Below, in pieces: positions 1 to 10,680 of a DNA stretch of 64,000 nucleotides. How positions within the stretch are numbered: the first letter of the stretch is position 1; the number at the start of each line of letters is the position of its first letter. A model generated the notes under the pieces. It did no database searches. It was not told where the DNA came from and saw nothing but the letters and a program-made list of their open reading frames with translations. The position numbers and the translations under genes were made by a program. Origin of the DNA: Verrucomicrobiota bacterium (GTDB taxonomy: Bacteria > Verrucomicrobiota > Verrucomicrobiia > Opitutales > Opitutaceae); the NCBI GenBank assembly GCA_019510185.1, contig JAEKKV010000020.1:30906-94905 (forward strand). Reading direction: 5' to 3'.

Positions 1-821
1 CAGCGCCACGGCTCGGCCACCATGAGCACCGGCGGCGCCGCAAAATGCGTCAAGGTGCCGCCCACGGAAACGTTGACAAACAGCAATCCCAGCGTCGCAT
101 AACAAAACGTCGGCGAAGGCTTCAGCTCATAAAACTGGCGGGCCAACAAAAGCGCTCCGATCGTCATCGCCGCCGGCTCCGTGATGAACGAACCCAGCAC
201 CGGCGCGACGATCAGGATCGCCAGCCACCACGCCGCAGTCGTTCCGCGCCCCAATGATGCCACCGTCCGCAAACACTGTTCGGCCAATCGCAGCACCGGC
301 CGGGTCGAGGCGATCGCCATGATCACAACCACAAACATCGCCTCCGTAAAATCGACCTGCTTCCCCACGTAAGCGACCGCCGTTCCCCAGCCATGCCAGT
401 AAGTGATCGCCCCGATGAGCACCACCGCCCAGATGCCGAAGACCGCCTCCACCTCGCCCAGGAAATGCAGCACCTGCCCTTTGAAGCTGACTTCCTCCGG
501 CCCCTGCTCCGCTTCGGAATTCTCATCCCGTTCCGCTCTGCGCGCAGCATGATGAGTCTGCTGCACCTCGTGCGCCCAATGCCGGAATTTCGCGGTTAAA
601 AACGTGTGGATGATCGCGAGCAGGAAGATGATCGTCGCGACCAGATTGAACGGCTGCTCCCGGACACGTCCGGCCAGCACCTCAAACACGCCGCCGCCGG
701 GAGCGTCGTGGTAAGACGTCAGCGCCCGGGGGAAGTCGCCCGCCACCTCCGCCGCCCAGGCCGGCATCGCCGCCAGCAGCCAAAGGCAAACGAAACGGGG
801 TGAAAACAAGCGCAACGTCAT
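1..821 (-). CDS. Putative Na+/H+ antiporter-like membrane protein, 3' end outside window
   Basis: The reading frame opens with ATG at 819-821 and stays open to base 1, so only the first ~273 residues are visible. Residues 1-23 look like a signal peptide ending AWA. Hydrophobic segments follow near residues 59-75, 122-142, 158-172, 196-211 and 241-255, with a charged, Glu-rich cytosolic-looking stretch near 90-112. The motif SFITEPAAMT at 211-220 and the segment near 250-262 (VSVGGTLTHF) resemble the putative Na+/H+ antiporter family formerly listed as DUF1504 (PF07399); this assignment is from memory of the family. If correct it is an inner-membrane cation/proton exchanger. It lies 52 bp downstream of the phosphatase gene on the same strand. 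Confidence 0.7.
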   Translation of the reverse strand, partial: MTLRLFSPRFVCLWLLAAMPAWAAEVAGDFPRALTSYHDAPGGGVFEVLAGRVREQPFNLVATIIFLLAIIHTFLTAKFRHWAHEVQQTHHAARRAERDENSEAEQGPEEVSFKGQVLHFLGEVEAVFGIWAVVLIGAITYWHGWGTAVAYVGKQVDFTEAMFVVVIMAIASTRPVLRLAEQCLRTVASLGRGTTAAWWLAILIVAPVLGSFITEPAAMTIGALLLARQFYELKPSPTFCYATLGLLFVNVSVGGTLTHFAAPPVLMVAEPWR

Positions 822-873
822 GCGCTTCCATCCAAAAGGCGCGGTCCGCCCTCCGCAAGCGATTCAGGCTGGC

Positions 874-1518
874 CTATGGCAAAACCTTTTCCAGCTCGGC
901 GAGCGACATGATGAACGCGGTCGCCTCGCGCCGAACTTTTTCGCGCGTCGCATAGCGGCCAAAACCGACGAAAAGATCCACCACCGGCTTCGTCTCCAAA
1001 TCGCTCACGCCGTCTCCGATCATCACGATCTTCGACGGGGCCAGTTCCGCCCGCAGGCGATTGATGACCTCAGGTTTGCCGCCGGAACGCGTGGTCGGAT
1101 AGGCCTCATCGAAGCCCGTGTAACGGCCTTGGCCGTCAAAAAAAAGATCCACCGCCTCAACGCGCTCGATGCCCAGAAAGTCCGCCAGCGGCCGGATCGC
1201 CTGACGAAAGCCGCCGCTGATGATCAACGGCGTCCAGCCGGCTGCGCGCACGGCCGCCAGCATGCTCTTGGCCGTGGGCTCCACCGTATCGATGTAACGC
1301 TGTCCCACCGCCGCGACATGCGAGGCCTCCGGACGGATGATTTCCAACCGCCGGCCGAAAACAGCCTCGACCGGCAGCTTGCCGTCCATGGCATCGTGCG
1401 TCATCGCCTCGACGCGGGCGAAGACCTCGGGACCGCACGAACGTGCGAGTTCGTCGATGCCCTCGATGGCGCTCAAGGTGCTGTCGCAGTCCAAAATAAG
1501 AAGCTTGGGAGAAGACAC
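874..1518 (-). CDS. HAD-superfamily phosphatase, SerB-like
   Basis: This 214-residue protein has the three HAD phosphatase motifs: DCDST at residues 10-14 (nucleophile D10, acid/base D12), SGG at 101-103, and GDGVSDLE at 168-175 with D169 and D173 for Mg2+ binding; K148 is the likely phosphate-binding lysine. Length and motif spacing match phosphoserine phosphatase (SerB), which makes serine from O-phosphoserine, but related HAD enzymes act on other small phosphomonoesters, so the substrate is inferred. The cap region between residues 15 and 95 is of the helical C1 type. The gene lies between the groEL terminator and the antiporter gene on the same strand and is probably transcribed separately from groEL. 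Confidence 0.8.
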   Translation of the reverse strand: MSSPKLLILDCDSTLSAIEGIDELARSCGPEVFARVEAMTHDAMDGKLPVEAVFGRRLEIIRPEASHVAAVGQRYIDTVEPTAKSMLAAVRAAGWTPLIISGGFRQAIRPLADFLGIERVEAVDLFFDGQGRYTGFDEAYPTTRSGGKPEVINRLRAELAPSKIVMIGDGVSDLETKPVVDLFVGFGRYATREKVRREATAFIMSLAELEKVLP

Positions 1519-1584
1519 GGGGAGCTACGGAAGAGATCTGCGTGAAAACGCGCAACGTGTTTTCACACGAACCGGTGCGCGCCA

Positions 1585-1618
1585 ATAAAAAACCGGCGCC
1601 CCGTGAGGAGCGCCGGCT
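1585..1618 (-). terminator. Rho-independent terminator after groEL
   Basis: Read on the minus strand, arms CCGGCGC (1610-1616) and GCGCCGG (1593-1599) form a GC-rich stem with a loop of about 10 nt, followed by a run of six T (1587-1592 on the complement). It lies ~40 bp after the groEL stop codon and separates the chaperone operon from the phosphatase gene. Confidence 0.85.
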
Positions 1619-1655
1619 TGCAAGCTTGTCGCAGAATCGCGAAGCGAAGCGGGAC

Positions 1656-3299
<1,644 letters not shown>

Positions 3300-3341
3300 T
3301 TAAAATTTAGGATTTAGGATTTCAGAATTTCGAGGGACGGC

Positions 3342-3641
3342 TCAGGCGATGACGCCGAGGATGTCGTCTTCGCGAACGATGGTGTACTTGACGTCGTCGA
3401 TCTTCACTTCGGTGCCGCCGTACTTGCTGATGAGGACCTTGTCGCCAACCTTCACTTCGAAGGCCACAGCCTTGCCGTTTTCATCCTTCTTGCCGGTGCC
3501 GATGGCGATCACTTCGGCCTCCTGCGGTTTTTCCTTGGCGGAGTCCGGGATGATGATGCCACCGCGGACTTGCTCTTTGTTGTCTTCGAGGTGCTTCACG
3601 AGCACGCGATCGCCGATGGGCTTGATCTTAGCTTTTGCCAT
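3342..3641 (-). CDS. groES: Co-chaperonin GroES
   Basis: This 99-residue protein is the usual GroES length. It shows the N-terminal PIGDRVLV strand, the mobile-loop region with GGIIIPD near residues 28-34, and the C-terminal VREDDILGV strand. GroES caps the GroEL ring in an ATP-dependent manner. It sits 104 bp downstream of dnaK and 51 bp upstream of groEL, and is very probably co-transcribed with groEL. A strong GC hairpin in the dnaK-groES spacer may modulate read-through from dnaK. Confidence 0.98.
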   Translation of the reverse strand: MAKAKIKPIGDRVLVKHLEDNKEQVRGGIIIPDSAKEKPQEAEVIAIGTGKKDENGKAVAFEVKVGDKVLISKYGGTEVKIDDVKYTIVREDDILGVIA

Positions 3642-3700
3642 ATGGGTGTTTGGTTTGGGTTCCGTTGGAGGAGGATCTTTTAGTATTCGTTATTAACGAC

Positions 3701-3732
3701 GTGTGCCCGGCGGCAACCGCCGCCAGGCGCAC
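3701..3732 (-). promoter_or_regulatory. GC-rich hairpin between dnaK and groES
   Basis: On the minus strand GGCGGC and GCCGCC pair around a GGTT loop, and the outer parts GTGC/GCAC extend the stem. No T-run follows, so it is not a classical intrinsic terminator. It could be an mRNA processing or stability element in a dnaK-groESL transcript, or simply a pause site. That role is inference. Confidence 0.45.
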
Positions 3733-3745
3733 GAAAGGGTTGAAA

Positions 3746-5662
3746 TTATTTCTTTTCGTCTTCGTCCACGACTTCGAAGTCGGCGTCGACCACATCGGCT
3801 TTCTTTTCGCCTTTCTTGGCGGAGCCGGCGGCGGCTTCGTCTTGCGGGGCGGCTCCGGCCTGCTGGGCCTGGGCGTAAAGCTCGGCGCCAACCTTCTGGA
3901 GGTTTTCCATGGCGGCCTTCTGCTTCTCGGTATCGTTGGACTCAAGGTCCTTCTTCGCGTCGGCCAAGGCTGTCTCGATCTTGCCCTTCACGTCGGCGGG
4001 GAGCTTGTCACCGCTTTCCTTGAGAGTCTTTTCGAGGCCATAGATGGTGCTGTCGAGTTGATTGCGGGTTTCGACGGACTCCTTGCGCTTGCGGTCTTCC
4101 TCGGCGTGGAGCTCGGCGTCCTTCGTCATCTTCTCAACCTCTTCCTTGGACAGGCCGGAAGAGCCCTGGATGGTGATCTTCTGGTCCTTGCCGGTGCCGA
4201 GGTCCTTGGCGGTGACGTGAAGAATGCCGTTGGCGTCGATGTCGAAGGTAACCTCGATCTGCGGCGCGCCGCGGGGCGCGGGCGGGATTCCGTCGAGCTT
4301 GAACGTGCCGAGGGTCTTGTTGTCGCGGGCCATGGGGCGCTCGCCTTGGAGAACCACGATTTCAACGCCGGGCTGGTTGTCCGCGTAAGTGGAGAACACC
4401 TGCGACTTCTTGGTCGGGATGGTGGTGTTGCGCGAGATCATCGCGGTGGACACGCCGCCGGCGGTCTCGATGCCGAGCGTGAGCGGAGTGACGTCGAGCA
4501 GGAGGACGTCCTTGACGTCGCCCTTGAGCACGCCGCCCTGAATGGCCGCGCCGATAGCGACGACCTCGTCGGGGTTGACACCCTGATGCGGGGGCTTGCC
4601 GGCGAGTTTGTGGGCGATTTCGACAACCTTCGGCATACGTGTCATGCCGCCGACGAGGACGAGTTCGTCGATGTTGGCAGAACTGAGACCGGCATCCTTG
4701 AGGCAGTTCTGGAACGGCTTGATCGTACGCTCAAACAGGCTGTCGCAGACCTGCTCCATCTTGGCGCGGGAAAGCGTGACGTTGAGGTGCTTGGGACCGG
4801 AGGCGTCGGCGGTAATGAACGGGAGATTGATGTCCACCGATTGAGTCGAGGAGAGGGCAATTTTGGCCTTCTCAGCCTCTTCTTTGAGGCGCTGGAGGGC
4901 CATGGGATCTTTGCGGAGATCGATGCCCTGCTCGGCCTTGAAGCTGTCGACCAGCCAGTTGATCAGCGTCTCATCCCAGTTGTCGCCGCCGAGGTGGGTA
5001 TCGCCGTTGGTGGCCTTGACCTCGAAGACACCGTCGCCGATTTCGAGAACGGAAACGTCGAAGGTACCGCCGCCCAAATCGAACACCGCGATCTTTTCGT
5101 CCTTCTTTTTGTCGAGACCGTAGGCCAGCGAAGCGGCGGTGGGCTCGTTGATGATGCGGAGAACATCAAGGCCGGCGATCTTGCCCGCGTCCTTGGTGGC
5201 CTGACGCTGGGCGTCGTTGAAATACGCGGGAACCGTGATGACGGCTTGGGTTACCTTTTCGCCGAGATAAGCCTCGGCGTCGGCCTTCAGCTTGCCGAGG
5301 ACGAAGGCGGAAATCTGCTGCGGCGCGAACTGCTCGGCCTTGTCGCCCACCTGCACCTCGATCATGGCATCGCCGTTTTTGCCGGCGACGACTTTGTAAG
5401 GAAGGTTCTTGGCCTCTTCGCTGACCTCGGTGAATTTGCGACCGATCAGACGTTTGGCGGAAAAAACGGTATTGCGCGGATTGGTGACGGCCTGACGCTT
5501 GGCCGCCTGGCCAATGACGCGTTCACCCGATTTGGTGAAAGCGACCACGGACGGCGTGGTGCGGGCGCCTTCGGCATTGGGGATGACGATAGGTTCTCCG
5601 GCTTCCATGACGGACATGCAGGAGTTGGTGGTTCCAAGATCGATACCAAGAATGCGACTCAT
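3746..5662 (-). CDS. dnaK: Molecular chaperone DnaK (Hsp70)
   Basis: This 638-residue Hsp70 starts at ATG 5660-5662, giving [12 protein letters not shown], which matches the conserved DnaK N-terminus; an in-frame ATG 36 nt upstream would add an unconserved 12-residue extension. The ATPase domain shows [10 protein letters not shown], the phosphate loop [11 protein letters not shown] and the hinge near VLVGGMTR. The linker [15 protein letters not shown] leads to the peptide-binding domain, and the C-terminus is acidic ([11 protein letters not shown]). DnaK binds unfolded segments with DnaJ and GrpE, neither of which is in the window. A CTTTG-TT-CAAAG inverted repeat lies 6-17 nt before the start. 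I found no CIRCE operator in the leader. Confidence 0.98.
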   Translation of the reverse strand: MSRILGIDLGTTNSCMSVMEAGEPIVIPNAEGARTTPSVVAFTKSGERVIGQAAKRQAVTNPRNTVFSAKRLIGRKFTEVSEEAKNLPYKVVAGKNGDAMIEVQVGDKAEQFAPQQISAFVLGKLKADAEAYLGEKVTQAVITVPAYFNDAQRQATKDAGKIAGLDVLRIINEPTAASLAYGLDKKKDEKIAVFDLGGGTFDVSVLEIGDGVFEVKATNGDTHLGGDNWDETLINWLVDSFKAEQGIDLRKDPMALQRLKEEAEKAKIALSSTQSVDINLPFITADASGPKHLNVTLSRAKMEQVCDSLFERTIKPFQNCLKDAGLSSANIDELVLVGGMTRMPKVVEIAHKLAGKPPHQGVNPDEVVAIGAAIQGGVLKGDVKDVLLLDVTPLTLGIETAGGVSTAMISRNTTIPTKKSQVFSTYADNQPGVEIVVLQGERPMARDNKTLGTFKLDGIPPAPRGAPQIEVTFDIDANGILHVTAKDLGTGKDQKITIQGSSGLSKEEVEKMTKDAELHAEEDRKRKESVETRNQLDSTIYGLEKTLKESGDKLPADVKGKIETALADAKKDLESNDTEKQKAAMENLQKVGAELYAQAQQAGAAPQDEAAAGSAKKGEKKADVVDADFEVVDEDEKK

Positions 5663-5861
5663 AGTAACTTTGTTCAAAGCAACGCCTGTGCACGCCAACC
5701 ATGGAAATTCATTAGTTTATTTAAACAAATAACTTAAAATCTATTCGGACCCATTTAGCGCCTTTGGAAACAGAGTCCACCGAGCCAGCGTGACACAGTT
5801 TGGCGCATCCGAAGCAGATCAGGCCAAGTCCTTGGCACACTTGTCCCAATGCGCAAAGACC

Positions 5862-6593
5862 ATGGCGCCAACATCCGAAGAGATTGATCTCCCCACCCGC
5901 CCCGCCATGGTTCCGGCCATGGAAATGGAAATCGTGATACCCGACGAAGTCCCCGTGATGACGCTCCCGAATCTCACGTTTTTTCCGCAAGCGCTCCTTC
6001 CTCTTCATATTTTCGAGTCCCGTTATCGCGACATGTTGCGCGACGTGCTCGCAACCAACCGCCTCTTTGCCGTCGCCGGACTCAATTCACAGGTCAGCGG
6101 ACAGTTCGAACCGCCTTATCGCATCGCCACCGTCGGCATCGTGCGCGCCTGTCAAAAAGCCGACAATGGCACCTCCAATCTTCTGATCCAAGGGCTGTCC
6201 CGCGTGGAAGTGCAGGATATCGTGCGTGAAACGCCCTACCGCTGCATGCGGATCCGCGCGCTCGCGAGCAAACCCGGCGCGGAGTCCGAGGAAAACCGCC
6301 GGCTCCACGGCAGTCTGGCCCGGCTGATTGCAATGAAGCAGCGCCTTGGCGGCGGAGTGCCGGGCGATCTCACCCGCTTTCTCAAAACCATCGAGGATCC
6401 GGAGATCTTCGTCGATCTCGCCGCCTTTAGCCTGTGCGAAAACCCGCGCCTCAAGCAAAAGCTTTTGGAAACACTCGACGTGCACAAACGCCTCGAGCTT
6501 CTGACCGCTCACCTGCGCGCCGACATCGACCGGATCAAGTTGCGGAAGAAGCTGCAAGGGGACCTGCCCGACGACCGGATCATCAACAATTGA
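5862..6593 (+). CDS. LON-domain (Lon N-terminal-like) substrate-binding protein
   Basis: The protein is about 243 residues from ATG 5862; a GTG at 5790 would give 267 and later ATGs near 5909-5930 are possible, so the start is uncertain. The core begins around VMTLPNLTFFPQALLPLHIFE, a clear Lon N-terminal (PF02190) signature, followed by the RYRDMLRD helix and the typical LLIQGLSRVEV strand. There is no AAA+ ATPase or Ser-Lys protease domain, so this is a stand-alone LON domain protein, not Lon protease. Such proteins are widespread and their function is unclear; substrate recognition or adaptor roles are suggested. It is divergent from dnaK. Confidence 0.8.
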   Translation: MAPTSEEIDLPTRPAMVPAMEMEIVIPDEVPVMTLPNLTFFPQALLPLHIFESRYRDMLRDVLATNRLFAVAGLNSQVSGQFEPPYRIATVGIVRACQKADNGTSNLLIQGLSRVEVQDIVRETPYRCMRIRALASKPGAESEENRRLHGSLARLIAMKQRLGGGVPGDLTRFLKTIEDPEIFVDLAAFSLCENPRLKQKLLETLDVHKRLELLTAHLRADIDRIKLRKKLQGDLPDDRIINN

Positions 6594-6668
6594 GCGGCTT
6601 GGACCACGGCAGCCGGCCGCACGCTGGGCTCGGACGCCCGGTGATGTCACGGACGCGGCCCGTCCGAC

Positions 6669-7685
6669 TCAAATGTAGAGATAGACGTAAACCGCGAAGG
6701 CGATTGCTATCAGTCCTGCGCCGGCCGCAAGCGCCCAGAGCAAGTTTCGCTGTCTCGCCGCCATGGCGAAAGTCGCGATGATCACGCCCATCTGCGCCGC
6801 GAGCATGCCGTAGAAAAAGCGCTGGCTGCGGAGATGATGACGCTCGGCCGAGACGTTGCTCTTGCGCACCAAGAGTTCGTAGACATTGGCGACAACTTGG
6901 TTGAGGCGCGCCTCGGTGTCATAGCGCACGGTGTTGTAGCGAAGCCGTGCGGCGGTGAAATCGCGGCCCAGCGCCGTGACCGACGCATCCGGCGGCGACA
7001 GTTGCGCCTTTTGGCGGGCGAGTTCCTTCTCCAACTGCTCGATGGCTTGATTTATGGGAGCGATGGCCGCGTCGAAGGCCAGCGCGTGGTCCTGCGCTTG
7101 TTGCAGGGCCGTTTCCAACGTAGTGACCGGCACGGAACCCAGCAAAGCGAGAACATCCGCATCGGGACGGGAGCTGTGCAGGGCATCGAGTGCGGTTTTA
7201 ACCTGGGGATCTTGAGCCGGCGCCGCACCGATCTTGGGCAGCTCACCGTTTTGCAGCGCAGCCAGCGCCTGTTTGCCGGCGATTGAGGCCAGCACGGATT
7301 GTGCAGGCGTTTCGGCCAGAACCGTGGCAAGCGCGGTGCCATCGAGCGAGTGCACCTCGGTGGTGCTCTCCACCATGTCGAGCGTGTTGTGCTGAAGGGC
7401 GCTGCGAAGTTTTTTGGCCTGGAAAAAATTCCATTGGTCGCCGGCCTTGGACTGCTGTTGGGCGGCGAGCGAACGGTCATACTGGGCGCGCGTCATCTCG
7501 CTGGAGGCGAGACCGGCGAGCATGGTGGCGACCACCGTCATGATGACAGGCGTCGCTGCAAAGAGCTTGCCAAGCTTGGTGGGGGGAAGATCTGCCTTAA
7601 GGGCGTCGGGAATGGTGGTTTTCAAAGATGAAAGGGAATTCAGGAATACTGACTGAAGGCTGAACGGGTTGCGAATTTCCGCCAA
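6669..7685 (-). CDS. DUF4337-like membrane protein with central coiled coil
   Basis: The product is about 338 residues from a TTG start at 7685; a later start is possible. A membrane segment near residues 45-62 is followed by a Gln-rich SLAAQQQSKAGDQWNFFQAKKLR stretch whose AxDQWxFFQAK core resembles DUF4337 proteins. A long Ala/Gln-rich helical, probably coiled-coil, middle part (100-260) leads to two C-terminal membrane helices (about 292-310 and 316-336). The family has no defined function. It is larger than usual because of the helical insert after the DQW motif. It is divergent from the desaturase gene. Confidence 0.6.
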   Translation of the reverse strand: MAEIRNPFSLQSVFLNSLSSLKTTIPDALKADLPPTKLGKLFAATPVIMTVVATMLAGLASSEMTRAQYDRSLAAQQQSKAGDQWNFFQAKKLRSALQHNTLDMVESTTEVHSLDGTALATVLAETPAQSVLASIAGKQALAALQNGELPKIGAAPAQDPQVKTALDALHSSRPDADVLALLGSVPVTTLETALQQAQDHALAFDAAIAPINQAIEQLEKELARQKAQLSPPDASVTALGRDFTAARLRYNTVRYDTEARLNQVVANVYELLVRKSNVSAERHHLRSQRFFYGMLAAQMGVIIATFAMAARQRNLLWALAAGAGLIAIAFAVYVYLYI

Positions 7686-7760
7686 CCGCCCGGGCCCTGC
7701 AAGCCCAAGAGAGAAACTTGTCGTCCTTGTGGTTCTTTCCTATCAGGCATACGTTATGAA

Positions 7761-7780
7761 AGTGGCGGGATACCGCCACT
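7761..7780 (+). promoter_or_regulatory. Perfect 8-bp hairpin just upstream of the desaturase start
   Basis: AGTGGCGG (7761-7768), a GATA tetraloop and CCGCCACT (7773-7780) form a perfect stem. A second CCGCCAC copy (7782-7788) directly abuts the start codon at 7789 and could pair with the same GTGGCGG arm, so two mutually exclusive structures are possible. A regulatory role is inference. Confidence 0.45.
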
Positions 7781-7788
7781 TCCGCCAC

Positions 7789-8871
7789 ATGAATACTACT
7801 CTGCCAAACCCGAACACCACCACCAAGCGGCCTGAAGATGCGTGGAAACAAGTCGTCGCCGACTACCAGCAGCCGTCCGTCTGGCGCGCAAGCTGGCAGC
7901 TCGTGAACACCTTCGGGTTTTACGCACTGCTGTGGTATTTCATGTACCTCAGCCGGGCAACCCCGTGGGTGAGCCTGCCGCTGGCGGTGCTCGCCGGAGC
8001 CCTGCTCGTAAGGGTGTTCATCATTTTCCACGATTGCGGGCACGGATCGTTTTTGCGCTCGTCCACGGCCAATATCGTCGTCGGCTGGCTGGCGGGCGTG
8101 CTCACGTTCACCCCGTTTTATCACTGGCGCTGGGAACACGCCCACCATCACGCCACGTCGGGCGATCTTGACCGTCGCGGCACGGGCGACATCTGGACGC
8201 TGACGGTCCAGGAATATCTGGAGTCGTCACGCTGGCAGCGCTTTGCCTACAAACTTGCCCGTAATCCGGTCATTCTGTTCGTGATCGCACCCGTGTTCCT
8301 GTTCGTGGCTCGGCAGCGGTTCTCCTCTCCCACGGCCAAACTGCGGGAGCGGCAGTCGGTGTGGTTCATGAATCTGGCCTTGCTGGCAGTGGCGGCGGGC
8401 ATGAGCGCTCTCTTCGGCCTCTCGACCTACCTTCTGCTTCAGCTCGTGGTGATCACGGTAGCGGGCTCGGCCGGTGTCTGGATGTTTTACGTGCAGCACC
8501 AGTTTGAGGACGCCTATTGGGAGCACACCGAAGAATGGGACTACACCGAGGCGGCGTTGAAAGGCAGCTCCTTCTATCGTCTGCCAAAGGTGCTGCAGTG
8601 GTTCACTGGCAACATCGGGTTCCATCACATCCACCATCTCAGCTCCCGCATCCCGAACTACAATCTGGAGCGGTGCCATAACTCGCACCCGATGTTTAAC
8701 CAGGTGAAACCGATCACGATCCTCACGAGTTTGAAATCGTTGAACTTCCGCCTGTGGGACGAGCAAAGCCGGAAGCTGGTCGGTTACCGCCTCATGCGCG
8801 AACGCCGGAAACAAGCCAAGGCCGCCGCCAAGAAAACGCCAGGGACTCCACCGCCGTCGGTCGGCGTTTGA
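7789..8871 (+). CDS. Membrane fatty acid desaturase
   Basis: This 360-residue protein is counted from ATG 7789; that start leaves a 103-bp divergent gap to the DUF4337-like gene, whereas longer in-frame starts would overlap it. The three His boxes of membrane di-iron desaturases are present: HDCGH at 81-85, HAHHH at 117-121 and HHIHH at 279-283. Hydrophobic segments lie near 38-55, 62-80, 95-112, 160-175 and 192-232. The order and spacing fit acyl-lipid desaturases of the delta-12/omega-6 type (PF00487), which introduce a double bond into membrane acyl chains. The regioselectivity cannot be read from sequence. The C-terminus is Lys/Ala-rich. A hairpin precedes the start. Confidence 0.88.
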   Translation: MNTTLPNPNTTTKRPEDAWKQVVADYQQPSVWRASWQLVNTFGFYALLWYFMYLSRATPWVSLPLAVLAGALLVRVFIIFHDCGHGSFLRSSTANIVVGWLAGVLTFTPFYHWRWEHAHHHATSGDLDRRGTGDIWTLTVQEYLESSRWQRFAYKLARNPVILFVIAPVFLFVARQRFSSPTAKLRERQSVWFMNLALLAVAAGMSALFGLSTYLLLQLVVITVAGSAGVWMFYVQHQFEDAYWEHTEEWDYTEAALKGSSFYRLPKVLQWFTGNIGFHHIHHLSSRIPNYNLERCHNSHPMFNQVKPITILTSLKSLNFRLWDEQSRKLVGYRLMRERRKQAKAAAKKTPGTPPPSVGV

Positions 8872-8907
8872 TCCGCCGGGGCAGGCCTCTGCGCCCCGCG
8901 GTGAGGC

Positions 8908-9591
8908 TCAATCCTCAAATCCGTCCACGCTCAAACTCTTCCCGTTGTCCTTGGGCCCGAGTTGTAAGATGAAGGGCGCGGCGATCTTGGCCCACGCTTC
9001 GGCCTTGGCGCAGCCGGCGGCGCCTTCGCCAAGAACGATGCGAAGCATGTCAGTGTCGATAGAACCGGGATTGAGCGGAACCGCCGCCATTCCCCGCGGC
9101 AACTCTTGAGCGAGCGCCTGGGTCAGTCCCTCGATGGCCCACTTGCTTGCACAATACGGCGCGAACTCTCCTGAAACGCTCCGGCCCCAAAGGGACGAAA
9201 TATTCACGATCACGCCTTTCTTGGCGGCGACCATGGACGGCACGAACTCGTGAATGACGTTGGCGACACCGGTGATATTGATGTTCACGAGGGACGCAAA
9301 TGCCTCGACCGGCACCTGCCAGAGCGGCGCCGGGGCATTGATGACGGCGGCGTTGTTGATCAGGATATCCGGCGCTTCGCCAAAACCGAGCGTCTTGGCG
9401 GCCCAGATGCCCACCTTCGTCGGATTCGAAACGTCGACGACTTCGAAGCTGTGCGGTGCCCCGTATTCAAAACGCAGATCGATAATGGCCGGGCCGCGTC
9501 CGCAACCGGCGACCGTGTGGCCGAGCCGGATGAACTCCTCGGCCAAGGCCCGGCCAAGACCACGAGTGACTCCGGTGATGACGATCTTCAT
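8908..9591 (-). CDS. Short-chain dehydrogenase/reductase
   Basis: This 227-residue SDR has the N-terminal cofactor motif TGVTRGLG (TGxxxGxG) near residues 6-13, the NNA motif in ILINNAA, the catalytic serine in ISSLWGRSV and the YCASK motif (YxxxK). It is therefore a likely NAD(P)-dependent oxidoreductase of unknown substrate. Its ATG overlaps the exbD stop codon (ATGA at 9588-9591), which points to translational coupling and one transcript exbB-exbD-SDR. The final part (LSVDGFED) is short compared with typical 245-260-residue SDRs. Confidence 0.85.
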   Translation of the reverse strand: MKIVITGVTRGLGRALAEEFIRLGHTVAGCGRGPAIIDLRFEYGAPHSFEVVDVSNPTKVGIWAAKTLGFGEAPDILINNAAVINAPAPLWQVPVEAFASLVNINITGVANVIHEFVPSMVAAKKGVIVNISSLWGRSVSGEFAPYCASKWAIEGLTQALAQELPRGMAAVPLNPGSIDTDMLRIVLGEGAAGCAKAEAWAKIAAPFILQLGPKDNGKSLSVDGFED

Positions 9592-9989
9592 CGCGATTGC
9601 AGGCTGAATTTGTTCAGACCCGTCTTGCGGCAGGTATCCATGACGAAAGCCAGCGTCTTGAGCGGAGTGTTTTCGTCGGCGCGGATGAGCACGGGGATGT
9701 CCTTGTCGATCTGGCGCACCTCGTGAAGCAGACTCACGAGCTGGGCCTCGGTGGCGGCCTTGCCGTTGAAGAAGAGCGCGCCGGCCTTGTCGATGCCGAT
9801 GGTTACGGTGCCCTTGAACTCGTTTTTACCGGCGGTCTCGACCTTCGGCAACGTGAGGTTGAGCGTCGCTGCGGTGCGAAACTGCATCGTGACGAACGCA
9901 AAAAACACCAACATCACGAGCACGTCGATCAACGGCACGAGATTGAGCTCGGGACGCTTGCGACGGGGTCTGAGCAGGCTGCTGCGCAT
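9588..9989 (-). CDS. exbD: ExbD/TolR family biopolymer transport protein
   Basis: The 133-residue protein starts at ATG 9987-9989, preceded by AAGGACC; a longer in-frame opening upstream overlaps exbB and encodes unconserved sequence. The N-terminus is basic (RPRRKRPELNLVPLIDVL) and leads into a single membrane helix. The aspartate in PLIDVL is the conserved protonatable Asp of ExbD/TolR. The periplasmic part (residues ~45-133) matches the fold length. It forms a proton-driven motor with ExbB, 22 bp upstream, and would energise TonB (a candidate is at 37.6 kb) or act like TolQR. Confidence 0.9.
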   Translation of the reverse strand: MRSSLLRPRRKRPELNLVPLIDVLVMLVFFAFVTMQFRTAATLNLTLPKVETAGKNEFKGTVTIGIDKAGALFFNGKAATEAQLVSLLHEVRQIDKDIPVLIRADENTPLKTLAFVMDTCRKTGLNKFSLQSR

Positions 9990-10011
9990 AGGTCCTTCGA
10001 TGAAAACCGGC

Positions 10012-10587
10012 TTACGATTGCGCTCCGCGGGCGAGGATGCGCTCCAGCAGCACGTCGAGCTGCGCGGCGAATTTTTCCACGCGGCGCTGCAGGATGCCGC
10101 CGCCCACGAGCGCGGGCACGGCGATGAGCAGACCGAGGACGGTGGCGGAGAGCGCGAGCGAAACACCGCTGGTAAACTTCGCCGGATCGGGCATGCCGTT
10201 GTCGCCGGTGACGCTGGAAAAAACCCGGATGAGCGACCAGACCGTGCCGGTGAGGCCGATGAGCGGCGCGCCGGCGTAAATCACGTCGAGATAGGGAATG
10301 CCCCGTTCCATGCGCACGAGCTCAAGCCGGGCGAAGGCCTTCACCGCATCCGGGTCGTTTGGATGCTGTCCCGCAAAGGCGACCACGCGGGCCAGCACCG
10401 AATGCTGGCCACCAGAGACCGGACGCCCGGCCACGATGGTGTCCACCATGTCCTGCGGCAGGACCACCGAGGTTCGCAACGCATAGGAGCGTTCGACCAA
10501 AATGAAAACCAGCGCGAGCGAGCACACCGCGAGCGGGTAGATCAGAATGTCGGCGCCTTTAAAGATATCGATGGCTGCAAGAAACAT
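10012..10587 (-). CDS. exbB: MotA/TolQ/ExbB family proton channel protein
   Basis: This 191-residue protein has an N-terminal membrane helix near 15-31, then a cytoplasmic domain and two C-terminal helices (about 103-125 and 140-165). The signature AGAPLIGLTGTVWSLIRVF and the LSATVLGLLIAVPALV helix are typical of ExbB/TolQ. It makes the pentameric proton channel that works with ExbD, encoded 22 bp downstream. A leuD terminator lies just upstream, so the exbBD-SDR unit has its own promoter, which I could not place. Confidence 0.9.
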   Translation of the reverse strand: MFLAAIDIFKGADILIYPLAVCSLALVFILVERSYALRTSVVLPQDMVDTIVAGRPVSGGQHSVLARVVAFAGQHPNDPDAVKAFARLELVRMERGIPYLDVIYAGAPLIGLTGTVWSLIRVFSSVTGDNGMPDPAKFTSGVSLALSATVLGLLIAVPALVGGGILQRRVEKFAAQLDVLLERILARGAQS

Positions 10588-10632
10588 GGGAGAAGGTGTG
10601 CTGGTATGACGTCGCCGACCGGCGAAAGTTCA

Positions 10633-10667
10633 TAAAAAACCGGCAGGCCCGCGAAAGACCTGCCGGT
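10633..10667 (-). terminator. Rho-independent terminator after leuD
   Basis: On the minus strand CCGGCAGG (10659-10666) pairs with CCTGCCGG (10640-10647) across an 11-nt loop and is followed by six T (10634-10639). It lies 14 bp after the leuD stop and closes the leuCD unit. Confidence 0.85.
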
Positions 10668-10680
10668 GCGTGAGCATTTC

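Noticed and set aside
5663..5789. Possible CIRCE/HrcA operator upstream of dnaK
   Set aside because: I looked for TTAGCACTC and its complement in this leader and in 3642-3745 and found none; only short AT-rich dyads are present.
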